Shown one piece after another: positions 11,932 to 23,685 of a stretch of DNA of 64,000 bases; within the stretch, counting starts at the first letter, position 1, and each line of letters opens with the position of its first letter. The stretch is from Palaemon carinicauda (Eukaryota > Arthropoda > Malacostraca > Decapoda > Palaemonidae). The position numbers were made by a program, and so were the translations under genes. The notes under the pieces are model-generated. The model saw nothing but the letters and a program-made list of their open reading frames with translations, searched no databases and was not told the DNA's origin. The stretch spans positions 81,636,955-81,700,954 of the forward strand of contig NC_090751.1 in the NCBI RefSeq assembly GCF_036898095.1, in the 5' to 3' direction.

Positions 11932-14900
11932 ATGCGCACCTGCCCTGGACTCTCCTGCCTCCCTTGTGGGACATATATGTCGGCGGTGGAGACTGATCCT
12001 CACACCCTTTGTCCTTTATGCAGAGGACAAAGCGTGTAGGGAGTGGTCTTCCTCCCAGTGGGAGAGGTTTGCGCGACGGCGGAAGAAGTCCAAGCAGGAT
12101 ATTTCTCCTTCAAAGGTTTCTTTGAAGGAAGAAAAACCCAAGGCCTCTTCTTCCGTCTCCCGACCCTCCTCCGAAGCCCCTACTCGTTCGGTCTTTTACG
12201 AGAGACCGTCGAGTAGTAGCGTAGACCAAGTTATTATTGGCCAACCCCGGTTCTCGAGAGATGATGTTGCTTCCCCTAGCGAAGCAGCCCCACCTCTCCC
12301 CCAAGGTGAGGCCTTGTCACTAACTCCCCTTTTACATATTTGGTCTTCCTTGGGCCTTACGGGTCCACCCTCCAAGGAAGCCTTGATGCAGGTCATCCGC
12401 ATGGGTGCTTCTGTTAAGCAATCATCGTCGACATCAGAGGTAGAATCCCTTACCCTTGTCAACGTTGTTATGTCAGAGGTGTCTCATACGGTATCATCCA
12501 TCTCCTCTGCCACTCCAGACTCTACAGCAGTTGCTGGCGACTTAGTTCCCCCCGTTCCTGAACATCTTTCGAGGGGGAAACTAAGTTCAACATCTGTCTC
12601 TCCTGCAAGTGTTTCTCCCCCTCGAGGGAGTTTACTTATAGTCTTCGGAGGACTGCTGCGGCGCACGTTCAGCTTACTGATCCAATGGCCCCCAGAGGGC
12701 GCATTCGTCGGAAGGCACGCCTTCCTCTTTGCCTTAGAGGTCTCCCTTCACCACCGGTGAAGAGGCGCCTCTTTGGTTCATCTTCGTCACAGCCGTCCCC
12801 TGCAGAGGAGCCTCCGCTGTATTCTGACCTTCAATCATCAATCGTTACTGCTCCTTCAACTAGTCTTGTAACTTCAGTCATGGACCTCTCTGCCGATCGT
12901 TCGCGATCCCCTTCGGTGGATGGTCACCCTTACAAAGGGCACGCCGACCATCCGCCCTCCAGACCTGACGACCTGCCATCACCGTTTCTGTCACCAGTAG
13001 AGCCTATTGTAGCTCTACCAAAGTGCGCAGCTGCGCGCCATCACCCTGCATCTTGCCATCTGACAACTTTAATGCTCACCAGCAGCTAGTCAGGCTGCTC
13101 GTCACTCTACAGCGCCTCGGCGCGTCCCTTCACCTGCTCGCCCTTAGAGAAGGCAGCAAACTCATGCGCCTGTCCGCCAAAGTTCTGCACCTCAGTGCTT
13201 TCCGGCGCACCACACGCCCACGTTCACCTGCGCACCCTACACTCACACGCCCAGGGTCGCCCACGTGCCAGTGCACTGCAACGCGCTTGCACTCTCCTGT
13301 GCGCCAGCATTCTCCTAAGCCTACGCACCCACGATCTCCTACGCGCCAGTGCCCACCTGCACTCTCCTGTGCGCCCTTACTCTCCCGCGCGCCTGTGCTC
13401 TCCCGCGTGCCAGCGCTCTCCCACGAGCCAGCGCTCTCCTACTCGCCAGCCTGTGCACTATGTATCTCCCGCACGCCAACGAATGCCTGTGCGCCAATAT
13501 TCCCCAGCGCACAAACACACTGTAGGTGAGACAGCAAGCACATTGCAGCTCTCACCTACGCACCAACTCTCACCGGCGTGCCGGCGCTCTCCTGCGCCCC
13601 AAATATCTCTGGCGCGCACTCAGAGACATGTGCATGCGCCACCACGTACCCGCGCGCCAGCTCTCACCAGCGCACACACGCCAATACTCTCACGCGCACC
13701 AAGATTATCTTGCGCCCGCGCAAGCGCTCTCCTGCGCGCCCTTACTCCCCTAGGCGCCAGCGCTCTTCCACGCGCCAGCGCTCTCCTACGCGCCAGTGCT
13801 CTACTACGCGTCAGGATGTGCACCATGTATCTCCCGCGTGCCAGCGCTCCTACGCGCGCCAATTTTCTCCAGCGCACAAACACACTGTAGGTGAGACAGC
13901 AAGCAAATTGCAGCCTTCACCTACGCGCCAACTCTCACCGGCGCGACGGCGCTCTCCTGGATAATTGCGCTCTCCTGCGTGCCAAATATCTCCCGTTCGC
14001 ACGCACAGAGACATGCGCACGCGCCACCACATGCCCGCGCACCAGCTCTCACCGGCGCACGCACGCCAATACTCTCCCGCGTGCCAAGATTCTCCTGCGC
14101 GTGCACCAACAGGCACGGCCGAAGGATCTACACCCGGCAAGGTCACCATCGCCTCATTCCCCTCCCTGCAAACGTATTCCAGTGCACCCTGCGGGAGAAG
14201 GGAAACAGGCACAAGCAGAGAGGTTCAGGATCCCTAAACTGCCTTCTAAGGCGGACCCACCTATTACGGTAACTCGTCGTAGGGAACCTTCGGTCCCTTT
14301 CCCTTCAGGGGATCTGTCTGACAGTGCATCAGTCAGTAAGCAGCCTTGGTTCAGTACCTTAGTCAGAGCTGTAACACAAGCATTCAAGCCCGTCCTGTCT
14401 GACCGCTTATCAAAGCAACCCATATCTCTGGACTAAAGACACGGAACCATGGCTTCCTCTACCCCTTTGAAGAGGAAAAGAGGAGTTCCCGATGCGGTCA
14501 CTTACCCGAGGGTGAAGCTGACTCCATGCAGACCATCAAGGCAAGTCCCTTCAGTTTCTCCTCAGGGATACTCTCCCTCCCTGTCGGATGAAGACCATCC
14601 GTCACCTAGGGAGCTGCGCGAAGAGAGACACTCTTCCATCGCACCAATGGAGGAAACCTCCCTTCACGAGGAGAGTTCCCCTCAATCTGAGTCCAGGAGG
14701 GACATGACACTCAGGCCTTCGATGTTGGAATCTTACCTCCTTCCTCGGAAGGAATCCAAAGACTCCAAAACTTAGCCAAAGTCCTTCACTAGGGCTAGAA
14801 CAGAGACAGCCAGCCACTCAAGGAATGTCCGCGACTCCCCCCATGAAGTGCTATTGGGGATAGAAGGAGACTTCGCTGCAAGTCCTACATTAGGAGGAGA

Positions 14901-15873
14901 CCAACAAGAATCAGAACATGCATTCTGGCAGGTTCTGACTCTAATGAGGGTTCTCAATGGGTTTTCCAACCCAGAGATACCCCCTCGAGAGAACAAAGAC
15001 ACAGTCTTAGACCGCATCTTCGGCACTCAGAAACCCTCAGAGACCAGTGCAGCCCTGCCCTGGTCTCAAGGGTTGAAGAGTACCAGGGAAAAGATCTCCA
15101 AACAGCTCTCCGAGTTTGCCTCCTCCAACCGTGCCGGCTCTACGAACAAGCTCCTCCCAACTCCTCGCGTACAGCAAAGGAGGTATTTCGAGATCATGGA
15201 GGAACCCAGTTCAGCTCTTCCTCTTCACCACTCTCTGGAAGAGCTAACCAGGGGAGTCCCTCTTGAGAGACTCTCCAGCCGGCAGGTCTCGTTCTCGGCA
15301 ACCGGGGTCCTTAACCAGGAAAAGGTCACTAAGTATTCGATGCAAGCTACTTCGTGGCTGGACATCTGGTTAGGGACCTTAGGTACCCTGATACGATCCA
15401 AGGATTTTTCCAAGGAGCGTACCAGGAAGGCAATGGACACCTTTTTACTCTCAGGCACTCGCACGATCGAGTTTCTTGCCCACCAAGTCTCGAACTTGGG
15501 GGCAAACACTATCTTGAAACATCAAGATGCAGTGTCTGAGAGGTTCCACCAACAGGTCCCAAGCGTTGAGATAAATAGGCTCAGACATTCCTCCCGAGAG
15601 GGGGCCCATCTGTTTGAGCCTAAGGGCGTGGAACTTGCTGCTGAGAGGTGGAGGAAATCTCATCAAGACTCCCTCCTCCATAGGGCTTTAACAACTAAGC
15701 CCTATAAACCTCCAGCACCTCAGCAGTCCCGTCCAACCAAGACCGTAACGACAAAAATAGCAGCAAAGACAGTGGTGTCTAATAAGCCCTTTCCTGTCAA
15801 GGACAGGAAAGACAAAAAGTCCTTCAGGGGAGGAAAGAATCCTAGTGGGAGCAACCGAGGCCGCAAACGCTAG
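11932..15873 (+). pseudogene. DIRS gag (copy A), frameshifted
   Basis: This is the gag-like structural protein of the element. The chosen ATG at 11932 starts a cysteine-rich head (Cys at 4, 9 and 12, then a TLCPLC pair) shared with copies B and E. A pyrimidine tract ending in TTAG lies just upstream. The frame breaks at a TAG near 12040, where copies B and E have extra cysteines. It then runs in frame 2 to about 12700 and in frame 1 to the end at 15873, with stops near 13089, 13890, 14436 and 14775. Residues from about 13170 to 14110 are arginine/serine/proline repeats. The C-terminal 341-codon stretch (14848-15873) ends in a basic RGRKR and is the best preserved part. Confidence 0.75.
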
Positions 15874-16360
15874 GACAGGCACTCCCCCTGCATTTCCACC
15901 AGTGGGGGATGCCTACAAAGTTGCTCAGACAGGTGGAAGCAACTCGGGGCCAATTCCTGGACTATCTCTGTGATTCGTCTAGGATATCGCATCTCGTTCA
16001 TAACATCTCTACTTCCCCTGACCAGGAATTCAGTGTCAATAGACTCCCTTGCCATGGGATCGGCAAGCGGGCAGGCCCTTCGGGCAGAAGTCCAGACCCT
16101 GTTAGAGATGGCGCTCTCCAAGAGGTCCTCGACGAGTCCCCAGGCTTCTTCAGTCGACTCTTTCTTATAAGAAAGGCGTCTGGAGGCTGGAGACCAGTCA
16201 TCGACCTTTCAGCCCTAAACAAGTTCGTCAAAAAAACTCTGTGCAGCATAGAGACTGCAGACACGGTCAGACTAGCAGTAAGGCCTCAGGACTTCATGGG
16301 CACACTGGACCTAAAGGAAGCGTACTTCCAGATCCCAGTCCATCCGTCTTCAAGGAAGTA
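15874..16360 (+). pseudogene. DIRS reverse transcriptase, N-terminal fragment (copy A)
   Basis: After the gag stop the frame shifts and the RT N-terminal part follows. The motif GGWRPVIDLSALNKF is readable near 16175-16225 and TLDLKEAYFQIPVHPSS near 16305-16350. The sequence breaks off after SSRKY at 16360, where a TA dinucleotide and a Tigger-like end begin. The palm motif YLDD is absent from this copy. The RT would copy the element RNA into DNA in the life cycle of an intact relative. Confidence 0.8.
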
Positions 16361-16990
16361 CAGTGGAACATCTACATACGAATGTCCTAACATACGAATT
16401 TTCCAACATACGAAGTAAAATTCGACAAAATTTCTGCCTCGACACCTGAAGTGTTGCTCCAACATACAAAGTAAACATTACGCTACTGAGTGTCGAGTGC
16501 TCAGTTCTCTGTTCTTGTGTGTATCGTGTGGTTGTCCTCTGTTTGGTCTGTTATCAACAGTGCTTATTTTCCTCCTTTTTTCACATTTCCTTTTTGACTT
16601 TACCTATAATCATGGTGCCGAGGAAGCTAAGTTTCAGTACAGGTAGTGGTGAGAAAAGGAAGAAGGCAATTCTTTCATTAGAATTGAAGCAAGAAATTAT
16701 AGAAAAACATGAGAGCAGTGTGCATGTGAGTGATACTGTATGGCTAAACAATATGACCAGAATAGGCCTATGATCTCGACGATCATCAAGCTGAAGGCAG
16801 CCATTAAAGCAGATAAACCATCAAAGGGGATCACAATTATTACAAGACATTGTAGCAATACCCTGGAAGAGATAGAACGCCTTACGTTGATAGGGATAAA
16901 GGACAAAGAGATTGTTGGCAACGATCATTTGTGAGAAGGGCCAGAGTGATGAACAGAAAGAAAGAAAAAAGTGAAGCAAAGAAAACCAAG
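16361..16990 (+). mobile_element. Tigger/pogo-type DNA transposon, 5' fragment
   Basis: It starts CAGTGGAACATCTACATACG directly after TA, as expected for a Tc1/mariner-pogo (Tigger) end with TA target. A start codon at 16612 opens a transposase N-terminus: KLSFSTGSGEKRKKAILS, then LKQEIIEKHE, typical of the CENP-B/psq helix-turn-helix. A one-base shift near 16740 moves the frame to AKQYDQNRPMISTIIKLKAA and SKGITIITRH. A further shift precedes IICEKG at about 16930. The DDE catalytic domain and a matching right end are missing, so this is a dead fragment. Its right limit is uncertain. Confidence 0.7.
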
Positions 16991-17072
16991 ATAGCATTAA
17001 CAAGCTCTTTTAAATAAGACTTCTCTCTTTTTCTGTCTCTTTCTAAACATAGCATTAACATGTTCTTTAAAT

Positions 17073-17906
<834 letters not shown>

Positions 17907-19525
17907 CAGTAGTGGCTTACATCAACAAGCAAGGAGGTACTTTTTTGCAGCGGCTATCTCATCTAGCAGTAGAGATACTGAGATAGGCCGAAATCCACTC
18001 GATACCACTATCAGCACGCTTCATTCCGACCAAAAAGAATGTGCTCGCCGCCAATCTGAGCAGAGCATCTCAGATAGTGAGTACCGAGTGGTCTTTGGAT
18101 CATCTAGTAGCCAACAAAGTCCTGACTTTGTGGGGTTCTCCGACTGTGGAACTCTTCGCAACGGCCCTGAACTTAAGGCTCCCGCTGTATTGTTCCCAAG
18201 TCCCAGACCCCAAGGCTCTCTGGCAAGATACTTTCCAACAACGGTGGGACAACATCGACGTTTACACCTTTCCCCCGTTCTGTCTGATGAGGAGGGTATT
18301 CAACAAGACCAGAACATCGGTCAATCTTTCAATGACCTTCATAGCTCCGCTATGGCATCACGCAGAATGGTTCCAGGACCTTCTGCATCTCCTAACGGAG
18401 CCCCCAAGAGTACTCTCTCCATGACACAATGTACTCAAACAACCACATTCCAACATATTCCACAAAGCCGTAGCTTCACTACGACTTCACGACTGGAGAC
18501 TGTCCAGCATCTCCTCTCTGAGAGAGGATTTTTGCAACAAGTTGCAACTAGGATGGCTGGATACCTGCGAAAGTCATCAGCAGCAGTCTACCAAGCAAAG
18601 TGGAAAGTCTTCTGTGGTTGGTGTCGTGGAAGGGGTATCTCTCTACTCGATGCCACTAGTCTAGCAATAGCGGAGTTCCTCATGTATTTGGGTGAAGAAA
18701 TACACCTGTCAGTCTCGGCAGTAAAAGGCTATCGCTCAGCCTTATGCCTCGCCTTCAGACTGAAAGGAATGGACATTTCTTCATCGCTAGAACTTTCCTT
18801 ACTCATACAGAGTTATGAACTTGCCTGCCCCCAGTCAGAAGTGAGACCTTCCCCATGGAACGTGGTTCGAGTTCTTAGGTCTCTATGAACCATTACGCCA
18901 GGCAACCAATTGCCACCTGACTTGGAAGACGGTGTTCCTCCTAGCTTTGGCTTTGGCCAAGCGAGTCAGTGAACTTCATGGTCTCTCATATGACATCGCC
19001 CATTCAAGGGGATGGGGAGAGGTAACGTTTAGCTTCGTCCCTGAGTTTAATGCTAAGACTCAGAACCCAGGAGTAGCGGATCTACGTTTCGACTCCTTCT
19101 GGATTTCTAGTCTCCATACTGTAACAGATGACCCAGACCATCTCTAACTATGCCCAGTGAGGAGTTTGAGGCTGTATCTTAAGAGAACAGCTGCAACCCG
19201 TCCTTGTGTGCCTGCTCTATTTGCCAGCACAGGAAAGACTATGAGGAGGGTCACCAAGAACACCATATCAGCGAGGATTTGCAAGGTCTTAGACCATGCA
19301 ATGAATCCAGGCCCTCCTCCGTCACGTCGCCCCAGAGCTCATGATTTCAGGGGCGTAGCTACGTCCCTGGGTTTCAAGAGAAACTTCTCAGTGACGCAGG
19401 TTCTTGAAGCTGGGGTGTGGAATCGTCAGACCACATTCACATCCCACGACCTGCAAGACGTGACCCACAGGAGACTCGATACGTTCTCTATCGGTCCTGT
19501 GGTGGCTGCACAACAGCTGGTTTAA
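17907..19525 (+). pseudogene. DIRS RNase H end and tyrosine recombinase (copy A)
   Basis: Sequence resumes at VVAYINKQGGTF of RNase H, then the linker with DNIDVYTFPPFCLM, then the recombinase. The recombinase core-binding part is near 18530-18880 (KWKVFCGWCRGRGIS) and the catalytic part at 18930-19525. Readable catalytic features are the first Arg in AKRVSELHGL and the His-x-x-Arg in AHDFRG. Where copies B and E have AHYL with the nucleophilic tyrosine, this copy reads SHDL, so tyrosine is replaced by aspartate. Frames change near 18100, 18890 and 19150, and a TAA falls in the Leu-rich stretch near 19146. The copy is inactive. Confidence 0.85.
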
Positions 19526-19990
19526 AACCTCAAGCTCCTTATTGGAAAAGTAGCAGAAGGTTGAGGGCATTGTTACCTGGTTTTAGTCTGCGTGAATGAA
19601 AAGGTTTGACTGGCCCTTATTCTTTTCTTCATTCTCCCCTCTCTTGGGGAAAGCAGCATCCTGGGTTCTCTGCATAGCTGACCTCAAACCACTGCAGGTA
19701 AACCATGCTCCCTTGTGTACCTAGTACCCTGACGAGGTGGTATTGAGAAAGTCCTAGCTACACAGTTTTTCCTTCTAAAGAACTCGGAATAACTTTACCA
19801 GGACAGTCACACTTCTACATACCTCAACATACAGCTTGTGTAGGCCGCAGACCTTGCATAGCAAGGTTTTAGCGAGATGCATGGACTCCTTATTTTTTGA
19901 GTACTGATATACTCAGATAAGGAGCCCCCGGGTAAAAGCCAAAAGCCAGATTGGCTGGGATGTCCACCCTTCCTAATGAGTGAGTAACCC

Positions 19991-20087
19991 CTATTAAATA
20001 GCATGAATTGTATTCCAGTCAAGGAACAAATGACCAATTCGCAGATAATTTGTATTTTTCCTAACTATACAAACCTTAGCTATTTAA
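19991..20087 (+). repeat. Internal complementary region of copy A
   Basis: The segment consists of TTAAATAGCATGAATTG...AAGGAACAAATG, the complement of the left end, joined directly to ACCAATTCGCAGATAATTTG...CTTAGCTATTTAA, the complement of the right end. This is the DIRS-1 arrangement in which an ICR templates joining of the two ends into a circle. It lies just inside the right repeat, as in copies B, C and E. Confidence 0.85.
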
Positions 20088-20095
20088 GCAAACTT

Positions 20096-20148
20096 TTGGC
20101 GTCAATGACCTTCGATGTCAGGATGCCAGAAAACTTCAAATCAATCAA
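20096..20148 (+). mobile_element. 53-bp LINE 3'-end stub with 12-bp target duplication
   Basis: This 53-bp insert matches the last bases of the LINE at 41037-45444 (GGCGTCAATGACCTT, ATGTCAGGATGCCAGAAAAC, then TCAATCAA repeats). It is flanked by TTAAGCAAACTT at 20084-20095 and 20149-20160. The other DIRS right repeats are continuous across this point, which confirms an insertion. It is a target-primed insertion truncated to almost nothing but the 3' end. Confidence 0.9.
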
Positions 20149-20160
20149 TTAAGCAAACTT

Positions 20161-20402
20161 ACCCGCCAGCCCTATCCCCCTTAAAGTCCTACCTCCAAGC
20201 AAAGTGAGCTCAATCACAGGTGTGTGAGGGGGGACGGTAGAAAGCTACCCTCCCCTTACTCCCGCTAACTAGCGGTATGGGTAGTTAACCCTTGTTAAAA
20301 ATCAATGGCTCGTCATTTCAGCTACGCCGAAAGTAATACCCCTATTAAATAGCTAAGGTTTGTATAATAGGGAAAAATACAAATTATCTACGAATTGGTC
20401 AT
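20161..20402 (+). repeat. Right inverted terminal repeat of copy A
   Basis: The part inside the stub insertion continues the right repeat: CCCGCCAGCCCTATC, CAAAGTGAGCTCAATCACAG, a G-run, the CCGCTA/TAGCGG pair, TCATTTCAGCTACGCCGAAA, and CTATTAAATAGCTAAGG. It ends TACGAATTGGTCAT. It is the inverted complement of the left repeat except for the outermost 45 bp, which differ between the two ends as expected for DIRS. Confidence 0.85.
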
Positions 20403-20732
20403 ATTGATATTCTGAAGGAGCTAACGGTTTTTATTCTTCAACTGGTCGCTCCAAAGCAACTGATGAGAGAGTTGTATGATTTCTCATTCCAGCACTCAAT
20501 ATTACCAACAGAGGTAAGGAATAGGAGGTACAGTATTAAGGTTGCCAATGTGGTAAAAATTTGGGTGGGTTATTGGGATTCACGGCTAGATATATTATCT
20601 AAAGGTAATGCTTATTAATACTGTAAAAAGGTTTGTGTTTGTGCTCAAAAATAAGAATGCAAACAACTTTTACTGTGAATAACAAACTTCTAGTATATGA
20701 TGATGACTTCAAACTTTGAAACACACTCATAC
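20403..20732. other. Unique intron 2 sequence between copy A and exon 2
   Basis: AT-rich sequence with no open frame or recognised repeat. It includes the splice donor of exon 2 on the minus strand (GTATGAGT at 20725-20732). I see nothing else in it. Confidence 0.6.
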
Positions 20733-20962
20733 CTTTAGATTCCTCCATTTTCGGTCACATTCCTTGCCACTGACATGAAAGCCGTCTACTGATAATGACG
20801 CTGCTATATCTCTCCATAAAAATTTCTTCTTTTTGACACCATTTAAAAACTCTGGCCAACGTTCTCCGATGAGCCGTACCAACTTCTCAACGTGGACGTG
20901 AAGCCACTGTACTTTTTCCTTCTCCGATGTTTCAGGAGCAAATGTGGCCTCTTCCATACTTT
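20733..20962 (-). CDS. Trihelix (Myb/SANT-like) protein, exon 2 (DNA-binding core)
   Basis: This is the central coding exon of the minus-strand host gene. It follows an acceptor (CCTTCTATGTTACAG) and ends at AATCTAAAG|GTATGAGT, a good donor. Exon 1 leaves one base, so the frame opens E-S-M-E-E and an in-frame ATG at 20957 lies close to the acceptor. The peptide carries three tryptophans at helix positions: VQWLHVHVEKLVRLI, KFLWRDIAASL and DRKWRNLK. A GFHVSGKEC loop lies between helices 2 and 3. That pattern is typical of trihelix/Myb_DNA-bind_4 domains. The domain is completed in exon 3. It is flanked on both sides by transposon-filled introns. An alternative is the Myb-like partner of a Harbinger transposon, but no Harbinger transposase or ends were seen. 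Confidence 0.8.
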
Positions 20963-21020
20963 CTGTAACATAGAAGGTTAAACATTTAAAACTATTCTTA
21001 TTTCAAAATTAGGGACTAAA

Positions 21021-22213
21021 AATGACAGGAAAAATGCAAATTACTTAAAAATTTGTCAATTGTTCCAAACCTAATACAAACCTTTTGCTCTTTACTACGG
21101 AGACACCCTTAGATGGGTGGAAGTCCTAACCAACAGACTGGTATCTTGACCCGGGGTGTAACTCTGTGCTTTGCACAAGCTTAACAGAGGCACCCTAAAA
21201 CATTGCTAACTCTCCCCTATGTATGAGAGCTCATGGCCTGGGCAATCAGTATGTGTGTGAAAACTAACGACCGTGACTTTACCAGGTAATGATCTTGGAG
21301 TGGAATACTTTCCTTACTTAACCTAGTTATTGCCCAACTCCCCGTCGCTGGGAGGACAAGGATGTAAAAAATATATTTCATATTTCAGGCTACACAAAGG
21401 ATGTGCTTTTTACCTGCAGATAGAGGTGGGTAACTTGCAGTTTCATGGGTGCTGTGCCCAAAGAGCGGGGAAGATGAAGGAAGAGGCCAGTCACTCTACC
21501 ATTCATCCCAGACTAATCCAGGGTAACATCTGGCCTCGACCCACTACTACTTATCCTGCAAGGGAGCTGAGGTATCTCAAACCACATGTTGTCCAGCCAC
21601 CACAGGACCTATGAAGAAGGCATTCAGGTTCCTGTGGGTTATGTCTTGTAGGTAGTGGGCTGTGAAGGTCGTCTGACGCTTCCAAACACCGATTGAAATA
21701 CCTGCTCCAGAGAGTAGTACTTTTTAAATGCTAAGGACGTACATATGCCCCTGCCTTCAAAAGCTCTTGTCTATGATCTTGTGGAAGACAATGTGGATTC
21801 AAGTTCAAGGCCCGATCTATGACCTGTCGAATCGAAAAACAGATCGTATTCTTGGTGACCATCCTTTTTACCCTAACCATGCTCACGAAAAGCTAGTTTT
21901 CATGCATGCGAGCTCCGGCAAATAATTTAAGATTATGATTAAGTGCTTTTATAGTACATAACAACAATTGATCTGAGTCAAAAGATAAAGTACAGACTTT
22001 CAGTCCGGAAGGACCCAAACCCTCAGGTCCGCTACAGCCAGAGTCTGGTCTTGGCAATGGACTCAGGGACGAAGTCGAGTGTTAACATGACCTTCATCCC
22101 GTGGCTGGGATATGTTGTAGAAAAGACCATGCACTTTGTTGGCTCTCACAGTAGAGGCCAAAGCAAGAGTGTACTGTACCAAGAGTTTTTCCTCAATTTT
22201 TCTATCTGACAAT
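21021..22213 (-). mobile_element. DIRS remnant F4 (3' portion)
   Basis: An ICR-like segment (AAATTTGTCAATTGTTCC, CTAATACAAACC, CTTTACTACGGAGACACCC) is followed by a degraded 3' UTR. Recombinase remnants follow near 21540-22150, where stretches such as CCTGTGGGTTATGTCTTG, GGTAGTGGGCTGTGAAGGTC and GTCTGACGCTTCCA match the other copies. The right inverted repeat and everything 5' of the recombinase are missing. It is more diverged than copies A-E and belongs to a separate subfamily. Confidence 0.6.
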
Positions 22214-22843
22214 ATGACAAATTTGGAGATAATTTGTATTTTTCCCTAACTAAGACAAATATGGCATTATTTATTTGGATTATCTTTCGGCGAATCTGGA
22301 AGGTAGCCATTAGACTTAAAGTGCAAGGTGGCAACCCTTCCTAATGGCTTGAGAGGGTAGGCTGGGGCTGGTGGGGGGAATACCCAGCCACCTCTATATA
22401 CTCTCACAGCTGTGAGGTACGTCATTTTTTATTGCAGGAAGGACTTCTGGGGGACAAGTGATGGCGAGCCAATTTATATAAATAACTCAAGGTTTATATT
22501 AGTTAGGGAAAAATACAAATTATCTTCCAATTTGTCATTTGTTCCCATACTAACAAACCTTACGTTATTATTTGGATGATTCACTCTTAGGTGGATGGAA
22601 GTATTAAGTCTTCCACATTGACCTGGTTTTACCTAGTAGAGTATATGACTATGGTCTAGGGAAAACTTTAACACCTCACTAAAATATACAAAGTGGGTAT
22701 ACTGTAATAGTGGCCTGTGCAATTCATTGTAATAGTTTGTTGTTTTGTATAAACACCTTCTGAGTTTATATATATAGGAAAAACAAGACGCTTCCCATTG
22801 CTTACCACGCAGAAAGCAATGGAAACGTGGACAGTATATAAAT
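22214..22843 (-). mobile_element. DIRS remnant F5: right repeat, ICR and part of 3' UTR
   Basis: It starts AAT|ATGACAAATTTGGAG, the same terminal motif as copies B, D and E. It contains a right inverted repeat with CTTTCGGCGAATC in place of the usual hairpin, then an ICR (CAATTTGTCATTTGTTCCC, CTTACGTTATTATTTGGATG). It is cut at 22843 by the end of copy B. No coding part remains. The rest was lost or displaced by the copies to its right. Confidence 0.65.
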
Positions 22844-23200
22844 ATGACAAATTCGTAGGTAATTTGTATTTTTTCTAACTATACAAACCTTAGCTATTTA
22901 ATATGGGTTATTACTTTCGGCGTAGCTGAAATGACAAGCCATTAGAATTTTAACGAGGGTTTACTACCCCACTGCTAGTTAGCGGGGGGTAGGGAGGGTA
23001 GCTTGCTACCCCGGCCCCCCCTCACACACCTGTGCTTGAGCTCACTTTCCTTAGAGGTAAGACTTCAAGGTGGATAGGGCTGGTGGGAAAGTTTGATTAA
23101 ATAGCTAAGGTTTTTATACTTAGGAAAATTACAAATTACAGTACCTACGAATTTGTCATTTGTTCCGTAACTGACATACAAACCACGCTATTTAATATGG
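22844..23200 (-). repeat. Right inverted repeat and ICR of copy B
   Basis: 22844-23097 is the right repeat, with TTTCGGCGTAGCTGAAA, GCTAGTTAGCGGGG and GGGTAGCTTGCTACCC. 23098-23200 is the ICR: TTAAATAGCTAAGG (right-end complement) leading through CCTACGAATTTGTCATTTG into GTTCCGTAACTGACATAC and CACGCTATTTAATATGGG (left-end complement). The left end at 30268-30311 pairs with this ICR over about 50 bases with few mismatches. Confidence 0.9.
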
Positions 23201-23685
23201 GTGACTCACCTGTTAGGAAGGGTCGAAAGTCCCACCCACTACTGGCTTTTGGCTTTGCCCGGGGACTCAGTAACTGAGTGTGTCAGCACTCAACAATAAG
23301 GAGTCCCTGCACCTCGCTAGAACCTTGCTACGCAAGGGCTGCGGCCTACATAAGCTGTGTGTGAAGGTATGAAGTGTGACTCGTCCTAGGAAGTTGACCT
23401 GTAGTCCTTTAGATGGAAACTTTAGGCTAGGACTCTCCCAATACCACCTCGTCAGGGTATGGGGACGTGACACTATTAGCTTAATACTAGGAACACAAGG
23501 AAACATGGTTTACCTGCAGTGGTTCAAGGTCAGCTGTGCAGAGAACCCAGGATGCTGCTTTCCCCAAGAGAGGGGAGGATGAAGAAAAGAATAAGGGCCA
23601 GACATACCTTTTCATTCATGCAGACTAAGACCGGGTAACAATGCCCTCAACCTTCTGCTACTTGTCCATTAAGGAGCCTGAGGTT

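Noticed and set aside
16519..16611. Extended N-terminus of the Tigger transposase from an ATG at 16519
   Set aside because: The residues before 16612 are hydrophobic and unlike the family; VPRKLSF at 16612 fits the usual start.
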